64,000 nucleotides of DNA, from the NCBI RefSeq assembly GCF_003185655.1, contig NZ_QHJQ01000010.1, forward strand, positions 56,238-120,237, written 5' to 3'. The translations under genes and the position numbers were made by a program. Below are positions 9,072 to 17,476 of this stretch, in pieces. This DNA is from Coraliomargarita sinensis (GTDB lineage: Bacteria > Verrucomicrobiota > Verrucomicrobiia > Opitutales > Coraliomargaritaceae). How positions within the stretch are numbered: the stretch's first letter is position 1; every line of letters begins with the position of its first letter. The notes beneath the pieces were generated by a model. The model ran no database searches, had not been told where the DNA came from, and saw nothing but the letters and a program-made list of their open reading frames with translations.

Positions 9072-9954
9072 TTTCAGCAAGGTGTTCTTCGATTTTATTC
9101 AGGTAGGGTTTCAGGGTTGAATCTCCCTGTGGCCAAAGGAACCCACGCCCTTGCATCTCTGCAAAGAGAGTTGCTGCGTAATCACGTTCACGCAGTTCCA
9201 TTGCTGCGCAGATGGCGACCGCATAGCAGTGAGCCAGTTTGTCTTTAGGGAGTAGCGAGGAAAAAACGATCGGTTGCAGTGCGATTTCAAGCGCCCTTTC
9301 GTATTCGGCGTGACGCAGGTGCTGGCATCCCAGAACATAGTGGCCAAGGGCACTCTTACCGTAGGGAGTTCTGTTATGGACGAAATTTTCAGCCAGGGGA
9401 ATCGCTTCTTCGTATAGCTCCAGCTTCTGGTAGCTTTCTAAAATTGCATTATCCAGAGCGCGCAGTGCCGCCGGGTTCTTGAGCTGCGGGCGTAGTCGTG
9501 CGCTGGCGCCAATGGCTCGCGCCGGATCGGGTGAATCAAGGATCAGCTGAATGTAGAGAACAAAGAAATTGGACTCACTTGTGGGCATGACATGCAGCAG
9601 CGTCTTGCGTTGCTGATAAAGCAGGTCCATCAACTCCAGAGCTTTTTCCGGCTTGCCGCTCTCCATCCATTCGATCGCGAGGCTCTTATAGCTCTCACCG
9701 GGAATTTCGATTCGCCCGACTTCGTCATGGTTGAATGTGAAGATAATTTCGCCGGCTCCTTCAGCAGCTGCAATTTGTATTTGTTCTTCGGTGACAGTGA
9801 CCGGGTGGCCTGCGATGGCTTGGCCGTTCTTCAGGTGACACGTGATTGGGGAGTTTAGTTCTTGTTCAATCGTATCACGCTCAGGCGGAGCGATCCCTCT
9901 ACCAAAACATACCATTGGTATGATCAGAAAGAAAACGGTCGCGGTGTGTTTCAC
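9058..9954 (-). CDS. Secreted TPR-like protein of the ExbB operon
   Basis: This 298-residue protein has a signal peptide (about 1-18, ending CFGRG). Next comes a beta-rich N-terminal part (about 30-85, HLKNGQAIAGHPVTVTEEQ) and helical repeats resembling TPRs for the rest (YKSLAIEWMESGKPEKALELMD and later units). It starts in a 4-bp ATGA overlap with the end of the giant TPR gene and ends inside the exbB-like gene, so the three form a tightly coupled operon. I infer a periplasmic partner of an ExbB-driven system. No enzymatic motif is seen. Confidence 0.65.
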   Translation of the reverse strand: MKHTATVFFLIIPMVCFGRGIAPPERDTIEQELNSPITCHLKNGQAIAGHPVTVTEEQIQIAAAEGAGEIIFTFNHDEVGRIEIPGESYKSLAIEWMESGKPEKALELMDLLYQQRKTLLHVMPTSESNFFVLYIQLILDSPDPARAIGASARLRPQLKNPAALRALDNAILESYQKLELYEEAIPLAENFVHNRTPYGKSALGHYVLGCQHLRHAEYERALEIALQPIVFSSLLPKDKLAHCYAVAICAAMELRERDYAATLFAEMQGRGFLWPQGDSTLKPYLNKIEEHLAENEAK

Positions 9955-12800
9955 TGTCTGGCCTCCTTTTCTGTATGAGGTTCATTTTGTTCGGCCAAGG
10001 CACTCCGTTCCCGCGCCTTCCGCTCCCACTGTGGTTGTCTGGCTTCGGCTAATTCGTATTGTTCAAAGTCTTTTAGTCGTTCGTCGCGCAACATTTCCAG
10101 CACGGTATTGTGCGCAGCGATCGGATCGTCGATCCTTTCGAACAGCAGGGCACTCTCCCAGTAGGCCTCGGCAAGTAGCTCAGGGTAAGCGCGGTAGAGT
10201 GTATAGATGCGCTGCCAGTAGGGGATCGCACGCTTGGGGTCGCCCCGGTCGGTTTCAATGCGTGCCAATCCCGCCAAAGCTCTGGCATGAGGTCGTCCCC
10301 GCATTGCCTTGAGTTGCAGGATTTCGTTTAAACCTTCGGTCGCCGCATCGTAGAGCCCTTGCCGCCGGAGCACATCCGCTGCCAATATCCGGCTATCGGC
10401 TGCCAGTGGATGTGTGGGTGTTTCTTCGAGGAAGCGCACGAGCCAGCGGCGGCTTTCATCAAGACGGTCCGCCTGGCTCGCGAGCAATGCTTTGCCGTAA
10501 AAGGCGGCAGCGCGTTCAGTCCGTTTAGGGAATTCATTTAAGATACGCTCAAAATAAGCGTCGGCTGCAGAATAACCGCCCTCGGCAAGAACGACTCCAA
10601 CGGAGGCGAGTGTGACGGCGTCCTGTTGGTCAATCGGGACGATTCGGTGGATGGAAAGCAGGGTGGCATCAGCCCGGGATTCTTTGTTCAGGCGTTGCTG
10701 ACGAAGAGATTTGAATTGGGTGAGCCGGGCAAACCATGTCAGCTGGCGCTCGGCCAGACTTTCCTCCATCGTTTCCTGCAGCCAAATATTGAAGTCGTCG
10801 GCCGCATTTTGTCTGCGGTAAAGCTCGGAATAGGCCGAGAGGATGGACTCGACTGCCCTGGCTTTTGGGTCATTACCAAAACGCTTCAATGCCTCTTCGA
10901 AGAGTGTAAAACTTTGCTCGGCCCGGCCTTCCTGTTGAAAGGACCAGCCTATCCAGTAGAGCGCTTCGCTGACCCTTGGCCGTTCATTGGCATCTTCCCG
11001 CTCCACGTAGGCAAGCAGGTGTTCCCGGAGCAGGTCGTAACGTTCCAGGGCACGATAGATCTTGGCTGCTTGAAAAACGGCATAGTCGTAGAGTTGCGGT
11101 GAATCAGTAGGCACTTGGCGAAAAGCGTGTGCCGCCGTCGCGAGTTCCCCCATGCCCATGTAGATATCTCCTTTCAGTGCCAGCGCTTCGGCGTAGCGAT
11201 AGTGGCCGGGGAAATCTTCAATGAGGGCTTCCGCCGTCCTCAAAGCATCGGAATGATTACGCATCGCGTATTGCACATTGGCGATCCGGTAGCGAATTTC
11301 CGGATACAGGGCATGGTTGCGGTTGTCTTTTGCCAGTTCATCCAGGCTTTTCAGCGCAACCTCGTAATCACGTTCAAAAAAGTACGTCAGCCCCGCCCAC
11401 ATTTTCAGTTGGGTACGAAGTTTACTCCGGGGAAATTGCTCGGCCCCGGTCTCAAAGTTCGCGCGGGCTTCATTCTGATTTTCAAGCACGCTGTAGTTGT
11501 AGCCGCGGGTGAAATACCAGCGCGGCACCTGTTGGTCATCGGGATAGTTGCGGATCAGGTCGTCGAGCACTCCGACGGCTTCGGGGTAGCGCCCTTCACC
11601 CTGATAGGAACGTGCGACAAGAAACAGTGCGCTGCTAGCCAAGGCATGCGTGGGGTGGGCCTCGATGAACATTTCAGCCGTTTGACGTGCGGCGTCCCAG
11701 TCTTCGGCCTCGCTTAAGGCAAGTATCCAGCGGTAATGGGCTTCCGCCCGTAGGTCCTTGTCGTAGCGTTCGGATTGGGCGATGATTTTAAAGAGGATTG
11801 CCGCTTCCCGGTAGCGCTCGCCCAGCAAGTAGGCCTGGCCTCTGCGTAAATAAAGTCCGGGGGTGTAGTCCGGCATGGATTCCAGCTTGGCCAGTTGCGA
11901 TTCCAGCCGGGTGATGAGTTGGGACGAATAGCTTTTCCAGATACTCGACGCAAAATCAGCTTTTTGGCGAAAAGATTGTTTCGTGGCGCTCAATCGTTCG
12001 CGCTGCTTTTCGATGAGCACATCTTTCGGGAGCGCGAGTCGGTAGGCCCGCATGGCTTCGTCGTGCAGGTGGTCTTGCAGGAGAAGGTCGGCCGCTTCTA
12101 CGGCCGCAAAGCTCAGCACCGCGATGTCCGGCATGCTTTCCACGCTCCAGTCGCTCTGAAAGAGTATCCGGTTGACCCGTTTACTGTCGCCGCGGTCGCT
12201 GGCGAGTTGCAAAGCACGCAGGCGACCCTGCATACGGAGGCTCTCTGGAGCTTCGGAATGGTAAAAATCATCCAGCAACTGATTGGCGGTCTCGATTTCT
12301 CCAACCTCTGCCAACAAATCGGCTTCCTGCAGGCGAGCCAAATGTGCTTCGTTGCTCCCGTCGTAAGTCAGCCGAAATTCCCGAAAGGCGCGGGCTGCCT
12401 GAGCCGGGGCATTTGTCTGGGAGAGTGCGATTGCCTTGTTATACAGGGCAAAGGCTCGCACGCCGGGACTGACCTCATGCCCGGATAAAAGTGTTTGGAA
12501 ATGAACCAGGGCATCGGTCGGCCTCTCCGCCATCATTGCCGCGTAAGCACGGACAGGTAAGATAGTTTTCTGAAAATTTCGGTCGAGGAATTCAGGTTCC
12601 TGTCCGAAATCCAGTTCAATACTCTCAAAGGTCCAGTAGCATTTGTGGTATTGGCCAGTGGTGAAGGCACTTACCGCTTGATCGACCTGCTGTTGCAAGG
12701 TTGCACCATGTGAGATGGCTGTCGCGAGGCAGATCAGGCAGCAGACATGCAGGGAAGCATTAGCCGCAACCGTATTTAATCTGTTCGGGAAAACCCTCAT
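9951..12800 (-). CDS. Large secreted tetratricopeptide-repeat protein
   Basis: This 949-residue protein has a signal peptide (about 1-33, ending ISHGA) followed by many TPR/Sel-like helical repeats along its whole length, for example LYLRRGQAYLLGERYREAA and RWYFTRGYNYSVLENQNEA. Long TPR proteins next to ExbB genes are typical of Verrucomicrobia and Planctomycetes, where they are presumed periplasmic scaffolds. It is the first gene of the TPR-TPR-ExbB operon. The operon's promoter lies in 12801-12911, shared with the tRNA gene on the other strand. Confidence 0.8.
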   Translation of the reverse strand: MRVFPNRLNTVAANASLHVCCLICLATAISHGATLQQQVDQAVSAFTTGQYHKCYWTFESIELDFGQEPEFLDRNFQKTILPVRAYAAMMAERPTDALVHFQTLLSGHEVSPGVRAFALYNKAIALSQTNAPAQAARAFREFRLTYDGSNEAHLARLQEADLLAEVGEIETANQLLDDFYHSEAPESLRMQGRLRALQLASDRGDSKRVNRILFQSDWSVESMPDIAVLSFAAVEAADLLLQDHLHDEAMRAYRLALPKDVLIEKQRERLSATKQSFRQKADFASSIWKSYSSQLITRLESQLAKLESMPDYTPGLYLRRGQAYLLGERYREAAILFKIIAQSERYDKDLRAEAHYRWILALSEAEDWDAARQTAEMFIEAHPTHALASSALFLVARSYQGEGRYPEAVGVLDDLIRNYPDDQQVPRWYFTRGYNYSVLENQNEARANFETGAEQFPRSKLRTQLKMWAGLTYFFERDYEVALKSLDELAKDNRNHALYPEIRYRIANVQYAMRNHSDALRTAEALIEDFPGHYRYAEALALKGDIYMGMGELATAAHAFRQVPTDSPQLYDYAVFQAAKIYRALERYDLLREHLLAYVEREDANERPRVSEALYWIGWSFQQEGRAEQSFTLFEEALKRFGNDPKARAVESILSAYSELYRRQNAADDFNIWLQETMEESLAERQLTWFARLTQFKSLRQQRLNKESRADATLLSIHRIVPIDQQDAVTLASVGVVLAEGGYSAADAYFERILNEFPKRTERAAAFYGKALLASQADRLDESRRWLVRFLEETPTHPLAADSRILAADVLRRQGLYDAATEGLNEILQLKAMRGRPHARALAGLARIETDRGDPKRAIPYWQRIYTLYRAYPELLAEAYWESALLFERIDDPIAAHNTVLEMLRDERLKDFEQYELAEARQPQWERKARERSALAEQNEPHTEKEARQ

Positions 12801-12911
12801 GATTGAAGGGTTAGGCTGCCGGTCCGTCTTTTAAATCGCGAACTTAAATTCGATAAAAATCCGCGTTGACAGGCGCTGTTATTATGATGCACTTCGCGCT
12901 TCTTTTGGTGA

Positions 12912-12989
12912 CGGGGCGTAGCGCAGCCTGGCTAGCGCATCTGCTTTGGGAGCAGAGGGTCGGGGGTTCGAATCCCTCCGCCCCGACCA
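12912..12989 (+). tRNA. tRNA-Pro (anticodon UGG)
   Basis: The acceptor arms CGGGGCG and CGCCCCG pair perfectly and are followed by discriminator A and an encoded CCA. The anticodon stem-loop CTGCTTTGGGAGCAG has anticodon TGG, and the T arm contains GGTTCGAATCC-type sequence. The total is 78 nt including CCA. TTGACA occurs at 12866-12871, but no well-spaced -10 box is clear. Confidence 0.96.
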
Positions 12990-12995
12990 AAATTA

Positions 12996-13023
12996 AACCT
13001 CTGCTTAAGCGGAGGTTTTTTTT
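12996..13023 (+). terminator. Intrinsic terminator after tRNA-Pro
   Basis: A 9-bp stem (AACCTCTGC / GCGGAGGTT, with one G-U pair) and a TTAA loop is followed by a run of eight T residues, seven bases after the tRNA CCA. This is a strong rho-independent terminator. Confidence 0.92.
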
Positions 13024-13032
13024 GTGTCTGGA

Positions 13033-13148
13033 GGGGCGGTGGGATTCGAAATGAGCCCTGAAAGGGCGATGCGGCGAAGCCGCACCTCCGGGTTCGACGA
13101 AGCGAATGAAATAAGCGAAGATGGCAACGCAATCCCTCCGCCCCGACC
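13033..13148. repeat. Structured element with a copy of the tRNA-Pro 3' end
   Basis: Bases 13131-13148 repeat exactly 18 bp of the tRNA 3' end (12971-12988). Bases 13033-13046 are an inverted, 13/14-matching copy of the same sequence, so the element can fold with a 14-bp outer stem. Inside lie two perfect 5-bp hairpins, both with GAA loops (GCCCT/AGGGC at 13055-13067 and GCGGC/GCCGC at 13071-13083), and a third imperfect dyad with TTCG and CGAA. It could be a relic of site-specific integration at the tRNA or a tRNA-derived palindromic repeat. Confidence 0.7.
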
Positions 13149-13185
13149 GCCGGAAGGAAGGCGTCCGCGATGTCGTATGCCCCGA

Positions 13186-13596
13186 TTACTTAACTTTGCA
13201 GAGGACTTCTTCGATCGCTCCGCTGAGGCATTCCGTGGTGACGGGCTTGGCGAGAAAATGTTCGCCCCCGCTTTCGTAGAAACCGGAGTGTGACTCCTTA
13301 TTCGAGACCATCGCGGAGACGAAAATGATCGGGATGTCTTTGGTGGCTGTGCGGGCACGCAGGTTGTTGGCGACATCGCCTCCATCCACCTCCGGCATAA
13401 CGACATCGAGTAGAATGATGTGGGGCTCAAATTCCCGGGTCACGTCGATTGCCTTGCGGCTTTCGTTCAAGGCGCGCACAGAATAGAGCCCCGTACCTTC
13501 CAGGTTGAGCTTTACCATTTTGGTGAAGCGCTCTTCATCGTCGATGACGAGGACGCGAGTTTTATCTCCCGCTTTGGAGTGGCCGGAATTATGCAT
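13186..13596 (-). CDS. Single-domain response regulator (CheY-like)
   Basis: This 136-residue protein consists only of a receiver domain. The acidic pocket is in VLVIDDEE, the phosphoacceptor Asp is in HIILLDVVMPEVDG (about residue 61), the switch residue is in IIFVSA, and the conserved Lys is in FLAKP. With no output domain, it must pass its signal by protein contact or act as a phosphate sink. Its start overlaps the end of the PAS kinase gene by 8 bp, so the two are a coupled two-component pair. The partner kinase has no receiver of its own at the C-terminus. Confidence 0.9.
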   Translation of the reverse strand: MHNSGHSKAGDKTRVLVIDDEERFTKMVKLNLEGTGLYSVRALNESRKAIDVTREFEPHIILLDVVMPEVDGGDVANNLRARTATKDIPIIFVSAMVSNKESHSGFYESGGEHFLAKPVTTECLSGAIEEVLCKVK

Positions 13597-15571
13597 GGGG
13601 GTCTGGGCTAACGGGGAAGTGTAGGGTGGCGCAGGCGCCGGGGACGTCTCTTCGATTATCTAAAGTAATGATTCCCCGGTGCATTTCAACAATACTTCGT
13701 GTGACAGAGAGTCCCAGTCCTGTGCCTTCTCCGGTGGACTTGGTGGAGAAGAAGGGGTCAAACAGCTTATCCGCGGATTGATTCGTGATGCCTTGCCCGG
13801 TATCGGCAACCTCAATGGTGACGAAGTGTTCGCCGACTTTGAAGAGCTCTGTCATCTGGCTGGACACATTTGAGCCGGTGTTCGTCATTTGCTGCAAGTA
13901 GCTGCGCACGCTCAGTGTGCCACCTTTTTTCATGGCTCCAATGGCATTGAGGAAGAGGTTGATAAAGACTTGTTCCATTTTCTGCCCGTCGACGGCGATC
14001 ATCGGTAGGTCGCCGGCCAAATCGGTCATGACTTCGATATGGGCTTCATTGAAATTATGACGCATCAATGCCAGCACCTCCCGAATGATGGTGTTTATAT
14101 TTTGGGGGCCGGTGGTGACCTCATGGGGCGAGGAGTAATCGAGTAGTTGATAGATGACGGTATTCGCTTTTTCCACCGCCTGTTTCATGTCTTTGATAAT
14201 GTCGATCAGTTCCTGAGGCTCCGTTACTTTTGTTTCGAGGTATTCGGCCCCCAGACTGACGACGTTCAGGGGGTTTTTGACCTCATGAGCGACGCCGGCA
14301 GCGAGCCTGCCCACAGTCTTTAACTTTTCCGCCTCGATCAGTTGCAGTTGCGTATCGTTCAGCACCTCGATGGTATTGCGCAACTGCTCTTCGTTGTGCT
14401 TCTGGGCGCTAATATCCCGTGAAATACCGACAATGCCGACGCATTTTCCTGTCTCGTCGATTAGAGGCACTTTACTGGTCAGATACCAAATGATGCTACC
14501 ATCCGGGTTTTCCCGGGATTCTTCCGAATTGATGAGGCCGATACCGCTACGGATAATTTCCATATCCTCATTAAAGTATTTTTCAGCCCGCTCCTTTGGG
14601 AAATGATCATAGAGTGTTGTGCCGATAACATCTTCCTCATCGCTCGCGCCCAAAAATTTCAGGTGGAGACGGTTGCTCACAATGTATTTCCCCTCCCTGT
14701 CTTTGACGAAGATGCGGTCCGGTATGTTATTGAGTATGGTGCTGAGTAAGCGGTGCTCTTCTGTCAGTGTATCCTGAGCGCGTTTCAGGTCGGAGATATT
14801 CCGGGAAATCCCCATCGTTCCGATAATCCGTCCGTATTTGTCGCGTAAGGGGACCTTGGTTGTGTTCACCCACTTGGTCGTGCCATCGACAAAAGTTTCC
14901 TTTTCGATCTTACCGATGATAGGCTCACCTGTTTCCATGATGCGTTGTTCGTCCTGGTAGGCTGGGAGGGCGTGTTCCTCTGTAAACAGGTCGAAGTCAT
15001 TCTTGCCGATCATGCTGTCCACGTTCTGGCCGTAGCTGGCGGCCATGGCCTTGTTGACTTTTGTGAACCGGCTCTCACGGTCCTTGAAGTAAATCACATC
15101 GGGGATGTTCTCCATAAGGGAATGGAGTAGATCCTGCTCGTGAAGTAGCTCATGTTCTTTCAGGCGCCTTCTGATCGCATGGCTAATACGTACGCAGAGC
15201 TCTCCGTGCGGCAGGGTGTCGGCCAGGATGTAGTCATCGATCAAATGCATGACCGACTTATAGGCTTTGAGCTGATCGTGATTGGAGCAGAGGCAGATCA
15301 GCGCGACCTGGCTTTGCAACTCGCCGATCCACTTGATCGATTTAATGGCCTCGTCATACCCAGACCGGATATCCAGTAGAATGGCATGGCAAACCTTATC
15401 CAGATCGAGGGTCTTTAGCTCGTCGAGCGATTGAATGAGTTTCAACTCGTGCTGGCCATGATCCTCCGTGTCCAAGTGCCGGCTAAGGAATACTTCTTCA
15501 GCGGGGTCGGCACTTAGTAGTAAGAGTTTCCGGGGATGATCCGGTAGTTTCTCAGATTGGAGTGATGACAA
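13589..15571 (-). CDS. PAS-domain sensor histidine kinase with pseudo-receiver
   Basis: This is a 660-residue soluble kinase. An N-terminal receiver-like domain (about 15-125) keeps an Asp in AILLDIRSG but has LADTL where receivers have the conserved Lys-Pro, so it may be a pseudo-receiver. Two PAS/PAC domains follow (about 140-260 and 265-390, each beginning with a NIPD motif and FKDRES or VKDREG). The HisKA box is GVAHEVKNPLN with His near residue 426. The HATPase_c domain ends with DPFFSTKSTGEGTGLGLSV. No membrane segment is seen, so it probably senses a cytoplasmic signal. The start appears to be TTG; no in-frame ATG precedes the first domain. Confidence 0.88.
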   Translation of the reverse strand: MSSLQSEKLPDHPRKLLLLSADPAEEVFLSRHLDTEDHGQHELKLIQSLDELKTLDLDKVCHAILLDIRSGYDEAIKSIKWIGELQSQVALICLCSNHDQLKAYKSVMHLIDDYILADTLPHGELCVRISHAIRRRLKEHELLHEQDLLHSLMENIPDVIYFKDRESRFTKVNKAMAASYGQNVDSMIGKNDFDLFTEEHALPAYQDEQRIMETGEPIIGKIEKETFVDGTTKWVNTTKVPLRDKYGRIIGTMGISRNISDLKRAQDTLTEEHRLLSTILNNIPDRIFVKDREGKYIVSNRLHLKFLGASDEEDVIGTTLYDHFPKERAEKYFNEDMEIIRSGIGLINSEESRENPDGSIIWYLTSKVPLIDETGKCVGIVGISRDISAQKHNEEQLRNTIEVLNDTQLQLIEAEKLKTVGRLAAGVAHEVKNPLNVVSLGAEYLETKVTEPQELIDIIKDMKQAVEKANTVIYQLLDYSSPHEVTTGPQNINTIIREVLALMRHNFNEAHIEVMTDLAGDLPMIAVDGQKMEQVFINLFLNAIGAMKKGGTLSVRSYLQQMTNTGSNVSSQMTELFKVGEHFVTIEVADTGQGITNQSADKLFDPFFSTKSTGEGTGLGLSVTRSIVEMHRGIITLDNRRDVPGACATLHFPVSPDPHA

Positions 15572-15751
15572 CTGGCTTACATGCTATGCGCAGGACGTCC
15601 TGAAAACAAGATCCGATTCCCGGCATCGTTTGTTCCGGATCGTGCTCTTTTCTGGCTTTTATAGTGCTCTGCCGTTGACTCGGCCGAGCCGAAAGCTTGA
15701 TTTCAGAGCCCTCTCACATTTGCGGTCCTATCCGCGCTAGCCTGTTATATT

Positions 15752-17116
15752 ATGTCTGAAGTTCGAGTTCGTTTTGCTCCCAGCCCGACAGGGTTCTTTC
15801 ATATCGGCAGTGCCCGTACGGCACTGTTCAACTGGCTCTATGCCCGACACACCGGAGGTAAATTTATTCTGCGTGTCGAGGATACCGATAAAGCCCGTAA
15901 TACGGAAGAAGCTTTGCGTGTCCTGGTCGAAGGGATGCGCTGGCTTGGGCTGGATTGGGATGAAGGTCCGGAAGTCGGGGGTGATTGCGGCCCCTATTTT
16001 CAGAGCGAGCGCCAGCCGATCTACGATGAGTATCTCAAGAAGTTGGAGGCCGCCGGGCGAACCTACGAGAAGGATGGGGCGATTTGGTTCAAACTCGAAG
16101 GTGAGCGTTATACCGCCTACGATGATTTTAAGAAGGCTGAAGTCGAGAAGGTGAAGACAGCGCCGGTGGTGATCGACGATGCCGTCCGCGGGCGCGTTGA
16201 GCGTGCTGAAGAAATGGATTTTGTTATCGTGCGTAAAGACGGCAGTCCCGTCTTTCACTTTGTGAACGTGGTGGACGACATCGCGATGGGCATCACGCAC
16301 GTGATTCGGGGGGAGGACCACCTCTCGAATACGAGCAAGCACGTAGAACTCTTTAAAGCCTTTGGCGTCGAGCCGCCGAAATTCGCGCACATTCCCCTGA
16401 TTCTCAAAGAATCCGGACCGGGTAAAATGAGTAAGCGGGACAAGGGTGCGCTGATCGAAGAGTACGAACAGCGCGGCTTTTTACCGGCGGCGGTGCGCAA
16501 CTACATCTGCTTGCTGGGTTGGAGCCCGAAGGATGACCGCGAGAAAATGGATATCGGCGAAATTATCGAGCGTTTCGACTTTGCGGGGATCAACCGCGGC
16601 AACGCCCGCTTCGACGAGCAGAAGCTGTCCGCCCTGAACGCCGAGTATTTACGTGAGCTCGAAATCGGAAGTTTCACCTTTCTGGTGCGTCCCATTCTGG
16701 CTCAGGCCGGTGTTATCACGGAGGATGAGGACGAGGACTACCTGCAGGAGGTCCTGAAGCTCGCGCAGCCGAAAGCCCGATCCCTCGAGGCGCTTCCGGA
16801 GTATGTCAGCTACTTCTTCAAGGATGCGTACCCCGAGGATGAAAAAACCGCGGCCAAGATTGCCAAGAAGACCGATCCCAAAGTGTTGATTGCCGAAATT
16901 CTACCCGTCTTGGAGAATGCCCAAAGCTTTGATGCAGATAGTTTGAAATCTGCACTCGAGACCCATGCCGAGCAGCAGGGTGTCAAGGTATTCGCCTACT
17001 TCCCTGCCTTGCGTTTTGCCGTGAGCGGGCAGGGCGGCGGCCCGGATCTTTTGCCCATGCTTGAGGTGATGGGGCGCGATCGTGTGCTGGGGCGGCTGCG
17101 TGCGTTTAGCCGGTAG
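15752..17116 (+). CDS. gltX: Glutamyl-tRNA synthetase
   Basis: This 454-residue class I aminoacyl-tRNA synthetase charges tRNA-Glu (or tRNA-Gln in a non-discriminating form). The HIGH motif appears as HIGS at residues 17-20 within [17 protein letters not shown], and KMSKR is at about 225-229. RGEDHLSNT and FAHIPLIL are also typical. It is slightly short for the family. It is divergent from the PAS kinase gene and convergent with the small NSS partner gene. Discriminating and non-discriminating forms cannot be told apart by eye. Confidence 0.97.
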   Translation: MSEVRVRFAPSPTGFFHIGSARTALFNWLYARHTGGKFILRVEDTDKARNTEEALRVLVEGMRWLGLDWDEGPEVGGDCGPYFQSERQPIYDEYLKKLEAAGRTYEKDGAIWFKLEGERYTAYDDFKKAEVEKVKTAPVVIDDAVRGRVERAEEMDFVIVRKDGSPVFHFVNVVDDIAMGITHVIRGEDHLSNTSKHVELFKAFGVEPPKFAHIPLILKESGPGKMSKRDKGALIEEYEQRGFLPAAVRNYICLLGWSPKDDREKMDIGEIIERFDFAGINRGNARFDEQKLSALNAEYLRELEIGSFTFLVRPILAQAGVITEDEDEDYLQEVLKLAQPKARSLEALPEYVSYFFKDAYPEDEKTAAKIAKKTDPKVLIAEILPVLENAQSFDADSLKSALETHAEQQGVKVFAYFPALRFAVSGQGGGPDLLPMLEVMGRDRVLGRLRAFSR

Positions 17117-17320
17117 AGGCTGCGCTTGCGCATGCCAGAATCTTCTGCGGGATGACCGGGTATCCCGATCTGGTAAAGAAATGGCACTGCTGCGCCTCAG
17201 CCGTCGCAAGCGATGACACCACGTTTCGGTTGTGCTTGCGAAAAGCGATGATGCTTGCATTTCACCCTGCGCCCGGGCGTTTGCTATCGCGCTGCCGCTA
17301 CGGTAAAAACGTTAATCCCA

Positions 17321-17476
17321 TTAATCCCGTTGATCCGTGTCCGGTGTTTCCTGCTCGAAGCCATGGATGTGTTCGGTTTCCTTGGGGATGGTGAGTACCT
17401 TGTAGATGCACCAGATAAGTAGCCCCGTCACAGTGCCGACGGAGATCAACATGATAAGCCAGCCCGGTAAGGTCAT
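17321..17476 (-). CDS. 51-aa membrane peptide, NSS transporter small subunit
   Basis: I translated this short gene by hand. It encodes 51 residues beginning [14 protein letters not shown], with one membrane helix (about 5-28) followed by a polar tail KETEHIHGF. Its ATG overlaps the TGA of the NSS transporter in an ATGA arrangement. Small single-helix peptides of the MetS/MaAIMP type are known as second subunits of bacterial NSS amino-acid importers, encoded immediately downstream. Position, size and the hydrophobic [23 protein letters not shown] core fit. The family assignment is inference. Confidence 0.7.
   Translation of the reverse strand: MTLPGWLIMLISVGTVTGLLIWCIYKVLTIPKETEHIHGFEQETPDTDQRD

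Noticed and set aside
12866..12888. TTGACA as the -35 box of the tRNA promoter
   Set aside because: The only TATGAT-like box lies far too close (about 11 bp spacing), so I did not call a promoter.
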